DNA of 48,826 bases, taken from Candidatus Aenigmatarchaeota archaeon. GTDB taxonomy: Archaea; Aenigmatarchaeota; Aenigmatarchaeia; CG10238-14. The position numbers and the translations under genes were made by a program. Under the pieces are notes generated by a model that was not told the DNA's origin, did not search any database, and saw only the letters and a list, made by a program, of their open reading frames with translations. Where the stretch lies: NCBI GenBank assembly GCA_017610225.1, contig JAFCCM010000007.1:1-48826 (forward strand). Reading direction: 5' to 3'. Below are positions 1-7,900 of this stretch, in pieces. Within the stretch, counting starts at the first letter, position 1, and every line of letters begins with the position of its first letter.

Positions 1-2
1 CT

Positions 3-686
3 GGAACTTCAGGTATTAGTGGTAGTTCAGGTACTAGTGGTAGTTCAGGTATTAGTGGTATTGATGGGACAACTGGTGGGACGGGTACTAGTGGTTCAAG
101 TGGAAGTTCGGGTATAGATGGTAGTAGTGGTTCATCAGGAACTAGTGGTACTAATGGTTCAAGTGGAAGTTCAGGAACATCTGGTACAGATGGTAGTAGT
201 GGTTCATCAGGAATTAGTGGTACTAATGGTAGTAGTGGAACATCTGGATTAGATGAATTATCAAACGATGCTTCTCCACAACTTGGTGGTGATCTTGATT
301 GTAATTCACATGGTATTAATATGGGTGATCAAATAATAGATCAACCTAAAATTAGAGATTACGGAGAATCAGTTAATGTTCTTGGAAGTCTTGGGGGTGG
401 GACAGATACAATAAATCTTGAACTTGGTAATGTTGTAACAGCAACAGTTGATACAGCTACACAAACATTTACTTTTACCAATCCATCTGCTTCAGGAACA
501 GCTTGTTCATTCACTTTAATTTTAACAAATGGTGGTTCACAAACAGTGAACTGGCCTGCAAGTGTAGATTGGGAAGGTGGGAATGAACCTGATTTAACTG
601 CTTCTGGAATTGATATTTTAACATTCATGACAGTTGATGGAGGAACTATATGGTATGGTTTTACTGCTGGATTGGATATGAGCTAA
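3..686 (+). CDS. Collagen-like tail fibre protein, 3' part (5' end outside window)
   Basis: The reading frame is open from the left edge and ends at TAA 684-686, so only the C-terminal 227 residues are seen. The first ~84 residues are uninterrupted Gly-X-Y triplets dominated by GSS, GTS, GIS, GTN and GID, which is the pattern of a collagen-like triple helix. Next comes a junction with SPQLGGDLDCNSHGI, a phrase common at the start of phage fibre domains, then a Ser/Thr/Gly-rich beta domain. Collagen-like shafts are frequent in phage fibres and give rigid trimers. An internal ATG at 321 begins a 121-aa ORF, but the frame is open across it and no separate gene is needed. A structural fibre role is inferred from the repeats and the neighbouring tail genes. 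Confidence 0.8.
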   Translation, partial: GTSGISGSSGTSGSSGISGIDGTTGGTGTSGSSGSSGIDGSSGSSGTSGTNGSSGSSGTSGTDGSSGSSGISGTNGSSGTSGLDELSNDASPQLGGDLDCNSHGINMGDQIIDQPKIRDYGESVNVLGSLGGGTDTINLELGNVVTATVDTATQTFTFTNPSASGTACSFTLILTNGGSQTVNWPASVDWEGGNEPDLTASGIDILTFMTVDGGTIWYGFTAGLDMS

Positions 687-717
687 TGAAATATGACAAG
701 TTAATGGGAGAAAATAT

Positions 718-3081
718 ATGTTAGCAACAAGAATGAGAATGTCTACAGGAGCAGATTTTTATCCTTATAAAATAGATCAAAGTTGTAGATTTAATGATGA
801 CGATAGTGCTTATTTATTTGCAGATCAACCACAACTTGCAGTTGATCGAAACGCATATACTCTTAGCTGTTGGGTAAAACGGGCTAATCTTGTAGCTAAT
901 GAGAAAATACTTGAAGGATGGTATTCTGTCAATTCCTTTGAAGAAATTGGTTTTCACGATGGAAAATTTGAACACTATCTTTACCTCTCGGCAGTTAAAC
1001 AGATTTTAATATCAACTGCTATTTTTCGTGATCCTACAAGTTGGTATCATATCTTTTTTCGTTATGATTCTGCACAAGCTATAGCATCTAATAGATCCCG
1101 TTTATGGGTTAATGGTGTTGAAATTACGGTGTGGGATACAGAAACACGATGTAACCAAGATCAAGAGTCGCTGATGGCTGGAGGCCCTGCTGACCATTGG
1201 ACTATCGGGAGACAAGGAAAGGATGCAAGCTATTATTTAGATGGTTACTTATCTGAATATTATCTTATTGATAGTAATGCTACTTTATTAGTTACAGATT
1301 TTGGACAAGAAAAAAATGGAATATGGATACCTAAAAAATATACAGGTTCATATGGTACTAATAGTTTCTATCTTGATTTTGCTGATAGTGCTGATTTAGG
1401 TAAAGATGTAAGTGGAAATAATAATGATTTTACTTCAAGCGGATTGGCTGCTAATGACCAAGTTGAAGATAGTCCTACTAATAATTATCCTGTGTTAAGT
1501 CCAATAAATAAAAACCCATCTTTTATTTTAGCAAACGGTAATTTAAACCCATACTATACCAACTCATATTTTAAAACAGGTTTTTCTACTATGGCTTTAC
1601 CAACTTCAGGTAAGTGGTACTTTGAATATAAACTGGCTACTGATTTAATATATTTAATGATTGGTTTACAAGAGGAAAACTCTGGCTTAAACCCTGTTAC
1701 TAATAATACTTATATTGGAGCAGACTCCTATGGTTGGTCATTTCAGAGCGCAAATACTATCTATAAAAAGTATCATAATGCATCTGCTGTTACTCTTTCT
1801 GGTGATACACCGTCCTCAAATGACGTAATGCAACTTGCAGTAGATGTTGATGTTGGTAAAGTTTGGTTTGGGGTTAATAATGCTTGGTTAGACTCTGGTG
1901 ATCCTGTTGCTGGAACAAATGAAGCATACTCTGGCCTCCCTAAAAACTTAGTTCCTGGGTGTTCAGTTTATGGTTATAGTGATACGGCTGCATATATTAA
2001 TTTCGGTCAACTCGGTTTTGCTTATACACCTCCAACAGGATATAAAGCTCTGTGTTCAAAGAATTTACCAACACCTTCAATTAAAAATAGTGCAGTAGGG
2101 TTTGATGTTATAACTTATGAAGGTAATTCAACAGTAAGAGATATAACAGATTTATCTTTTCAACCTGATTTAATCTGGATAAAAAATAGAGATGTTGCTT
2201 ATCATCATGCCATTCAAGATTCTGTTCGTGGATTTACAACAAATAAAAAGATTAGTAGTAATGAATTTTATATTGAAAATGCTGCTGATATTGATGACCA
2301 ATATGGTTATATATCAGCAGTAAATTCAACTGGATTTACACTAAGCAAAGATGGAACAGGTACTAATGATTGGGCACAAATGAATAAAAGTACGGAAAAT
2401 TATGTTGCCTGGTGTTTTAGAATGGGTATTAAGTACGGATTTGATATTCAATCTTATACTGGTACAGGTGTTGCTCATGCTGAAAATCATGATTTGGGTG
2501 GCGTACCAGAGTTAATAATAGTTAAGAATTTAGATGTAGCAAGAAATTGGGCTGTTTATCATCACTATGCTTTAAATAAAACTGACCCTGAAACAGATTA
2601 TGGATTGTTAAATCAAGTAAATGCTTGGGCTGATTTAAATACTGTATGGAATGATATAGCACCCACTTCAACACAATTCACCCTTGGGACAAATGCTTAT
2701 ACTAATGAAAACACGAAAAATCATATAGCCTATCTTTGGAGAAGCATACCACAATTCAGTAAAGTATTTTCTTACACTGGTAATGGTAATGCCAATGGGC
2801 CGTTTGTTCATTGTGGATTTAAACCAAGATATATTATGATTAAAGATGCTTCTGCTGCTTATAATTGGTGGATGTTTGATACAGAAAGGGATACCTATAA
2901 TTTAGTTACCAATGATTTACATCCAAATATAAATAATGCTGCAGCAAGCGCTGGTGCAATGGATATACTATCTAATGGTTTTAAATTAAGAGATTTAACA
3001 AACGGATTTAATAATAATGGTAATCTACATATTGGAATAGCCTATGCTGAACAGTCAGGCAAATGGAGTAACGCAAGATAA
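718..3081 (+). CDS. Large tail fibre/receptor-binding-type protein with lectin-like domains
   Basis: This 787-aa protein starts at ATG 718 behind GGAG. Residues ~15-220 look like a concanavalin A/LamG-type jelly roll (NAYTLSCWVKR, then a WYHIFFRYD strand). A linker DVSGNNNDFTSSGL follows. Residues ~290-430 resemble a SPRY/B30.2-like sandwich (GKWYFEYKL ... YGWSFQS ... VGKVWFGVNN). The C-terminal ~330 residues hold three related modules, each opening with a Y-x-G-N/T-G strand and then a 'GF.P..i.iK' strand, near residues 460, 580 and 680. Marine and environmental phages often carry this layout in host-binding fibres. Its position between the collagen-like fibre and the propeller gene supports an adsorption role. 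The receptor is unknown. Confidence 0.7.
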   Translation: MLATRMRMSTGADFYPYKIDQSCRFNDDDSAYLFADQPQLAVDRNAYTLSCWVKRANLVANEKILEGWYSVNSFEEIGFHDGKFEHYLYLSAVKQILISTAIFRDPTSWYHIFFRYDSAQAIASNRSRLWVNGVEITVWDTETRCNQDQESLMAGGPADHWTIGRQGKDASYYLDGYLSEYYLIDSNATLLVTDFGQEKNGIWIPKKYTGSYGTNSFYLDFADSADLGKDVSGNNNDFTSSGLAANDQVEDSPTNNYPVLSPINKNPSFILANGNLNPYYTNSYFKTGFSTMALPTSGKWYFEYKLATDLIYLMIGLQEENSGLNPVTNNTYIGADSYGWSFQSANTIYKKYHNASAVTLSGDTPSSNDVMQLAVDVDVGKVWFGVNNAWLDSGDPVAGTNEAYSGLPKNLVPGCSVYGYSDTAAYINFGQLGFAYTPPTGYKALCSKNLPTPSIKNSAVGFDVITYEGNSTVRDITDLSFQPDLIWIKNRDVAYHHAIQDSVRGFTTNKKISSNEFYIENAADIDDQYGYISAVNSTGFTLSKDGTGTNDWAQMNKSTENYVAWCFRMGIKYGFDIQSYTGTGVAHAENHDLGGVPELIIVKNLDVARNWAVYHHYALNKTDPETDYGLLNQVNAWADLNTVWNDIAPTSTQFTLGTNAYTNENTKNHIAYLWRSIPQFSKVFSYTGNGNANGPFVHCGFKPRYIMIKDASAAYNWWMFDTERDTYNLVTNDLHPNINNAAASAGAMDILSNGFKLRDLTNGFNNNGNLHIGIAYAEQSGKWSNAR

Positions 3082-3098
3082 TAGAAGGAGTAATATAA

Positions 3099-4646
3099 AT
3101 GGCAGAATGGAAAGATAGTCATGATCAGTATCTAGACGAATGGGTATCTTTTCCTTATGAAATAAAAAGGTATCAAGAATGGTTACCTGTTTACACTCCA
3201 TTTCCTGATATTGGTGATGTACTTGCACAAGAGATGTATGATGCTATAGAAGGAAAAGTTGAAAATCTTGAAGAATATCTTGCACAAATTATTTATTATT
3301 TAGGACAATTAACATTAAAATTAAATGCAATTGAATATTATATGACTAAAGCTGCTGTTCAAATGGAAGCATATTTAGATAGTACCAAGGTATTAGAAAT
3401 AGAACAAATACATGGAGTGGATGCATCTTTAGTTATAGGTTCAACATATAATGATTTACCTAATATTAATACAGCAAATTTGACTGATTGGCAAATAGTT
3501 GGGTTGAGTGATTTTAATTTTATTGGTTCTGACAAACCAGCTGGTAATGCAGGTCGGGGTGTTTGGGGAGATGGTAATTTTATTTATTTTGGAAATGGTT
3601 ATGATGGAATAGTTACTTATTTAGTTGATGAATTTGGTAATCTAACACATGTATCTACCAATACTCAAATTAATGAATATTACAATGACAAAATATGGGG
3701 AGATGGTAATTTTTTATATGTTACAACACTTTCAGGTGGAATATATTCATTTTCAGTTGATGAATTTGGTACATTAAACCTTATTGATTATCATAATCCC
3801 GGAGATATCACTTACAACGTATGGGGAGATGGTAATTTTATTTATACTGTTACTGGATATCCTTATCAATCTGATGGTAAAATACATTCATACTCAGTAA
3901 ATGGATCTGGTAATTTAACACATATAGATTCTCATACTCTCAATCAAGGAATGTGTGTGGGTATATGGGGAGATGGTAATTTTATATATGTAAGTCATGG
4001 ATTAAATTTATGTAGTTATTCAGTAGATGGGTCTGGTAATTTAACACATATAGATTCTAAAGCAACAGCCTCTTCTATTAATGGAATTTGGGGAGATGGT
4101 AATTTTATATATGCTGTAGGTTATGGAATATATAGTTTCTTAGTAGATGGATCTGGTAATTTAACTCAAATAAATCATATTTATCCAGGAGGTATAGCTC
4201 AGGATGTTTATGCTGATAATAATTATATTTATATGGCAAATGAATATGATGGATTAAGAGTATATTCAGTAGATGGATCTGGTAATTTATCTCAGGTATA
4301 TCATCATAATCCAGCTGGTAGTAACCGTGTTGATAATATTTGGGCTGATAATAATTTTATATATACAACTCTGCTTTATGATGGTGAAATATATGTTTAT
4401 AATAAAGCCAGTCAACAAATTTTATATGAATATGAAGGAATTGGTTGGGATAATGATTCTACAATAATAAAATATATAGCTGATTGGGATTTTGGAAAAG
4501 ATTATTTAATTCATCCATTAATTACCTTTGATGGGACATATGGAATTTATCCTAATATAGATGTTTATACTAAAGCGAAAACCACAATCGAAGGATCAAA
4601 AGATAAAATAAGCGACTCAAAAGAAGTGTTGGAGGACTATATGTAA
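3099..4646 (+). CDS. Tail-associated protein with seven-bladed beta-propeller
   Basis: This 515-aa protein starts at ATG 3099 behind AGAAGGAG. An N-terminal ~115-residue alpha-helical or coiled region probably handles attachment or trimerisation. It is followed by seven repeats of about 40 residues. Each has a WGDGNFIY (or ADNNYIY) strand, a variable turn, then YSVDGSGNLTHIDS. The seven WGDGNFIY-type strands begin near residues 154, 199, 242, 288, 328, 369 and 413. Seven blades predict a closed propeller. The C-terminal ~80 residues are not repeated. At DNA level the repeats are also clear (tggggagatggtaatttt recurs), suggesting recent blade duplication. A carbohydrate- or protein-binding role in the tail is inferred. 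Confidence 0.7.
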   Translation: MAEWKDSHDQYLDEWVSFPYEIKRYQEWLPVYTPFPDIGDVLAQEMYDAIEGKVENLEEYLAQIIYYLGQLTLKLNAIEYYMTKAAVQMEAYLDSTKVLEIEQIHGVDASLVIGSTYNDLPNINTANLTDWQIVGLSDFNFIGSDKPAGNAGRGVWGDGNFIYFGNGYDGIVTYLVDEFGNLTHVSTNTQINEYYNDKIWGDGNFLYVTTLSGGIYSFSVDEFGTLNLIDYHNPGDITYNVWGDGNFIYTVTGYPYQSDGKIHSYSVNGSGNLTHIDSHTLNQGMCVGIWGDGNFIYVSHGLNLCSYSVDGSGNLTHIDSKATASSINGIWGDGNFIYAVGYGIYSFLVDGSGNLTQINHIYPGGIAQDVYADNNYIYMANEYDGLRVYSVDGSGNLSQVYHHNPAGSNRVDNIWADNNFIYTTLLYDGEIYVYNKASQQILYEYEGIGWDNDSTIIKYIADWDFGKDYLIHPLITFDGTYGIYPNIDVYTKAKTTIEGSKDKISDSKEVLEDYM

Positions 4647-4954
4647 TGCCATCAATATCAAGAATGAATGATCATTGGACAGGAATTTGTTGCTGTCATC
4701 TAGACCATGATCCTATATGTATTCCAATGGGTGGTTTTATAATCACAGCTGGTGGTAATCATAAATCATCAGGACCAGGAGTTGCCAGATTACAAGATAT
4801 GACCGTGGGGTATTGTGGACACACTGGGATCATTGTTACTTCCAGTCTTAAAAATAAAACTAATAGTAGAGGAAAAGCTACAATTGGATCACAAGTAGCA
4901 GGATGTCATAGCGGTAAAGTAATAACTGGAGACACAAAACATATAACAGGGTAG
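4646..4954 (+). CDS. PAAR-like tail tip protein
   Basis: This 102-aa protein starts with an ATG that overlaps the previous stop (TAATG). It has the phage PAAR layout: glycine-rich short strands, 'PGVARLQDMTVGYCGHTGIIVTSS', then 'KATIGSQVAGCHSGKVITGD'. PAAR proteins form the sharpened cone at the end of contractile tail spikes, usually with a bound metal held by His/Cys residues. Several His and Cys are present (CCCHLDHD, YCGH, GCHS). Its position after fibre genes and before a cell-wall amidase fits a membrane-piercing tip. This also implies a contractile tail (myovirus morphology), although no sheath or tube gene lies in the window. Confidence 0.72.
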   Translation: MPSISRMNDHWTGICCCHLDHDPICIPMGGFIITAGGNHKSSGPGVARLQDMTVGYCGHTGIIVTSSLKNKTNSRGKATIGSQVAGCHSGKVITGDTKHITG

Positions 4955-4965
4955 GAGATATATAA

Positions 4966-5481
4966 ATGAAAATACCTTTAAGACCTTCGAGATTGACTGT
5001 AAGGCGGCAAACAGTTAAATATATAATAATACATCATACGGCAGAATTATATCCAGCACCTGAAAGTCAAATTGACAATGCAAAATATCAAATGCCGGGA
5101 TTATTCAAAGGAGTACTTGAGCAAAAAACTGCAGATGTAAATTATCATTATGTTATTGATAAGATAAAAGAAGACTACGTAGCTGTGGTGTGCAGGCCTT
5201 TTGTGTATCTCTGCGAATATGATGATATTCATGATGATATAAATAAAAGGAGCGTGCATGTTGCATTAATGGGAAACTATGGGTACAAGGTCCCAGAAAA
5301 ACGCTTATATGAGATCCTTGCCTTTAGACTCTTAAATCCTTTTATGAAAATGTTTCATATATCTCCAAACAAGATAAAATTTCATAATGAAGTAACAAAC
5401 ATTAAAGACTTAATGTGCCCCGGGGATTTCCTAGACAAAGAAGTTATAATATCAATGGTCAGGAGGTTTGTAATAAAATAA
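4966..5481 (+). CDS. N-acetylmuramoyl-L-alanine amidase-like peptidoglycan hydrolase
   Basis: This 171-aa protein starts at ATG 4966 behind TAGGAGATATATAA. It has the Amidase_2/PGRP fold markers: YIIIHHTA (His23/His24), NYHYVID (His61), FHNEV (His140) and MCPGD (Cys151). The pattern is His ... His-x10-Cys, matching the T7-lysozyme/PGRP zinc site. The enzyme would cut the amide bond between MurNAc and the stem peptide. It has no signal peptide, no transmembrane segment and no separate binding domain. It sits directly behind the PAAR tip gene, so it may be a virion-associated hydrolase or the lysis endolysin. No holin is evident nearby. Confidence 0.75.
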   Translation: MKIPLRPSRLTVRRQTVKYIIIHHTAELYPAPESQIDNAKYQMPGLFKGVLEQKTADVNYHYVIDKIKEDYVAVVCRPFVYLCEYDDIHDDINKRSVHVALMGNYGYKVPEKRLYEILAFRLLNPFMKMFHISPNKIKFHNEVTNIKDLMCPGDFLDKEVIISMVRRFVIK

Positions 5482-6770
5482 TGCAATTATGTGATTATGG
5501 TTGTGGTAGAGAAGCAAAATATCCTTTTAAGAATGGAAAGTGGTGTTGTAGTAAATCTTATAAATCATGCCCAGAGATACGAAAAAAAATTTCAATAAAA
5601 ATAAAAGAATCATGGCAAGACCCAAATAGCGGTCTTAATTCAGATTCACGTAGCATAAAAATAAGTAATTCAAATAAAGATTTATGGGAAGATCCAAATA
5701 GTGTATTTAATTCTATTTCATGTAAAGAAAAACGAAGCAATACAATGAAAAAATTAAGAAAAGATCCAAATAGTAAATATCATTCAATTTCATATAAAAA
5801 AAATTTAAGTAATAGTATGAAAGAAATATGGAAAGATCCAAATAGCGGACTTAATTCAGATATACGTAGTGAAAAAATAAGCAATATAATGAAAAATGCG
5901 TGGAAAAATCCAGATGGTGTATTAAATTCATCTTCATATAGAGAAAAACGAAGTGATACAATGACAGAATTTTGGAAAGATCCAAATAGTAAATATAATT
6001 CAAATTCATGTAAAGAAAAACAAAGTAACAATACAAAAGAAGCATGGGCTGATCCCAATAGTGAGCTTAATTTAATTTCAAAAGAAACCCGAAGTAACAA
6101 TACAAAAGAAGCATGGGCTGATCCTAATAGTGGGTTTAATTCAAATTCATGTAAAGAAAAAATGATTAAATCACATTATATTACAATTGAACAAATCAAG
6201 GAACGATATCCTTTCTTTTCAAAGATAGAAGAACTAAGATATAATTCAGATAAACCTGATGAAAAAGAAATACAAGTCCATTGTATAAATCATAACTGTA
6301 AAAACTCAAAAGAGAAAGGTGGATGGTTTACCCCAACATATATTCAGCTTTATGAAAGAATAAGACATCTTGAAAAAGATTATGTCAATGATGGATGTTA
6401 TCTATATTGTTCTCAATACTGTAAAGATACATGTCCTTTATATAATTTATATAGCGATCCATATAGAGATACTGGCAAACCTTATACTTCTGGTGAACTT
6501 GATGTATTTAACAAACATATTTTAAAACGAGATAATGAAATTTGCTACTACTGTAGCGACCATCATGCAACTATAGTTCATCACCTAAGACCACAAAAAT
6601 TAGAACCATTCTTTGCTTTAGATCCAGATTATGCTATATCTGTTTGTAAGAAATGTCATTACAAGTATGGACATCCAACAGGTAGCCCTCATTCCACAGG
6701 CAATTTAGCAAAAATTATTTGTAGTGTAGAATCACAAAAATTTTTAAATCAAAAATTGGAGAATATATGA
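5481..6770 (+). CDS. HNH homing endonuclease with NUMOD3-like tandem repeats
   Basis: The frame is open further upstream, but I choose ATG 5481, which overlaps the amidase stop and lies 14 nt after AGGAGG (5461-5466). This start aligns with the start of the paralogue at 46866. The product is 429 aa. It has an N-terminal zinc-finger-like part (LCDYGCG ... GKWCCS ... SCP), then about eight 23-24-residue repeats with core W-x-DPNSG-x-NS (roughly residues 35-230). A middle region with CxxC/CxxHC clusters follows, then a C-terminal HNH nuclease (LKRDNEICYYC, IVHHL, CKKCHYKYGH). Homing endonucleases of this type move as free-standing genes. Its last codons overlap the next gene by 4 nt (ATGA). Confidence 0.82.
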   Translation: MQLCDYGCGREAKYPFKNGKWCCSKSYKSCPEIRKKISIKIKESWQDPNSGLNSDSRSIKISNSNKDLWEDPNSVFNSISCKEKRSNTMKKLRKDPNSKYHSISYKKNLSNSMKEIWKDPNSGLNSDIRSEKISNIMKNAWKNPDGVLNSSSYREKRSDTMTEFWKDPNSKYNSNSCKEKQSNNTKEAWADPNSELNLISKETRSNNTKEAWADPNSGFNSNSCKEKMIKSHYITIEQIKERYPFFSKIEELRYNSDKPDEKEIQVHCINHNCKNSKEKGGWFTPTYIQLYERIRHLEKDYVNDGCYLYCSQYCKDTCPLYNLYSDPYRDTGKPYTSGELDVFNKHILKRDNEICYYCSDHHATIVHHLRPQKLEPFFALDPDYAISVCKKCHYKYGHPTGSPHSTGNLAKIICSVESQKFLNQKLENI

Positions 6771-7672
6771 AAAAACTTGAACAAATCAGAATTTTAGTAG
6801 TTGGGGACATTATGCTCGATAAGTACGTTGTAACAGAAGTTAATAGAATATCTCCAGAATCACCTGTACCCATTGCAGAAGTAATAGAAGAATATTCAAA
6901 TTTAGGTGGAGCAGGCAATGTTGTAAAAAATATTAGAGACTTGGGAGTACAAGTTGATTGTTTAGCTTCTATTGGAAAAGATAATAATGGTCAAATAATA
7001 TCACGAAAATTCAATAATTTAAACATTGGTAATTATCTTATTAATGAATCAGAGATTACAATAGTTAAAGAACGAATTGTAGCGAATTCTAGAAAAATCC
7101 AAATGTTGAGAATTGATAGAGAAATAATTAAAAAAGTCCATCCTGATATTACTATTGAAAAACTTCAAAAATATTTTACAAATCACTCTCCAAATATTGT
7201 AATTGTTTCGGATTATGCAAAGGGGCTAATAAATAATGAAGTTATGAGCTACTTAAAAGAACAGCCTTATAAAATTATAGTAGATCCTAAGCCAGTTCAT
7301 ATCCCTTATTATAATGGAGTATTTATGATTACTCCAAATGAAAAAGAATGGAAAGAAATACAAATAGAATATCCACACGTACCACCTAATGTAAAATATT
7401 TATTAATTACAAAAGGAAAAAATGGGATGTATCTTGAAGATTATAATCAGTCATGGGAAATTCCTGCGGAAGAAGTACATCAAGTATATAATTTATCTGG
7501 AGCAGGAGATACAGTTATTGCAATGATAGGCGTATGTTTATCATTAGAAATAAATCCAGTTCAATCTGCAAAAATTGCAAACGCATGTGCTGCATATGTA
7601 GTAACTAAACCAGATACATCAACAGTTCCAAAAGAGTTATTTCTAAAAATTATAAAAGAAAAACAAGGATAA
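6767..7672 (+). CDS. PfkB-family sugar kinase, HldE/RfaE domain-I type
   Basis: This 301-aa ribokinase-fold protein has the heptose-7-phosphate kinase signatures LVVGDIMLDKY (residues 10-20), RISPESPVP (27-35), GGAGN (47-51) and the ATP/anion-hole motif GAGDT (245-249, Asp248 catalytic base). In bacteria HldE domain I makes D-glycero-D-manno-heptose 1,7-bisphosphate. The nucleotidyltransferase half of HldE is absent and no GmhA, GmhB or HldD homologue lies nearby. The phage enzyme would therefore depend on host or distant genes, or use another sugar. The gene overlaps the HNH gene by 4 nt. The family assignment is firm; the exact substrate is inferred. Confidence 0.8.
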   Translation: MKKLEQIRILVVGDIMLDKYVVTEVNRISPESPVPIAEVIEEYSNLGGAGNVVKNIRDLGVQVDCLASIGKDNNGQIISRKFNNLNIGNYLINESEITIVKERIVANSRKIQMLRIDREIIKKVHPDITIEKLQKYFTNHSPNIVIVSDYAKGLINNEVMSYLKEQPYKIIVDPKPVHIPYYNGVFMITPNEKEWKEIQIEYPHVPPNVKYLLITKGKNGMYLEDYNQSWEIPAEEVHQVYNLSGAGDTVIAMIGVCLSLEINPVQSAKIANACAAYVVTKPDTSTVPKELFLKIIKEKQG

Positions 7673-7676
7673 TAAA

Positions 7677-7817
7677 ATGACAAATACAAACGAGACAGGC
7701 ACATACAAAAGACATAGACAAAAAAGAACAAGAGATATAAAGAAAAGAAAAAAAGAAAGAAGATTAGAGCGTCAAACCGTCATAGACCCCTATTTAGAAA
7801 AACTCAATAAAAAATAA
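7677..7817 (+). CDS. Small highly basic protein (46 aa)
   Basis: ATG 7677 lies four bases after the HldE-like stop, behind AAGGATAATAAA. The 46-residue product is very rich in Arg and Lys (RHRQKRTRDIKKRKKERRLERQ) and has no Cys. It looks like a helical nucleic-acid-binding or RNAP-binding peptide. I recognise no family. It is the last gene before the promoter-like gap ahead of the RNA polymerase block. Confidence 0.45.
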   Translation: MTNTNETGTYKRHRQKRTRDIKKRKKERRLERQTVIDPYLEKLNKK

Positions 7818-7842
7818 AGTCTGTTTCCATTAAAGTAATTCA

Positions 7843-7865
7843 ATCTATATATATTATATTATGAA
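7843..7865 (+). promoter_or_regulatory. Putative phage promoter element upstream of the RNA polymerase block
   Basis: The 83-nt gap 7818-7900 holds ATCTATATATATTA at 7843-7856, followed by an A/T stretch ending in TGAA. The same 14-mer occurs at 18501-18514 with an almost matching tail, in another intergenic gap. The match, the placement and the distance of about 35-55 nt to the next start suggest a transcription start element, perhaps for a phage RNA polymerase. No clear -35 TTGACA is seen. Confidence 0.38.
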
Positions 7866-7900
7866 TAGGCGAATAAATAACTTTTGGAGGACAAAACTTT

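Noticed and set aside
3..254. Short tandem DNA repeats at the left edge resembling a CRISPR or satellite array
   Set aside because: They are in frame, encode Gly-X-Y collagen triplets, and have no unique spacers of constant length.
5415..5480. Longer upstream start for the first HNH gene
   Set aside because: It lies inside the amidase gene; ATG 5481 has the ribosome site and aligns with the paralogue's start.
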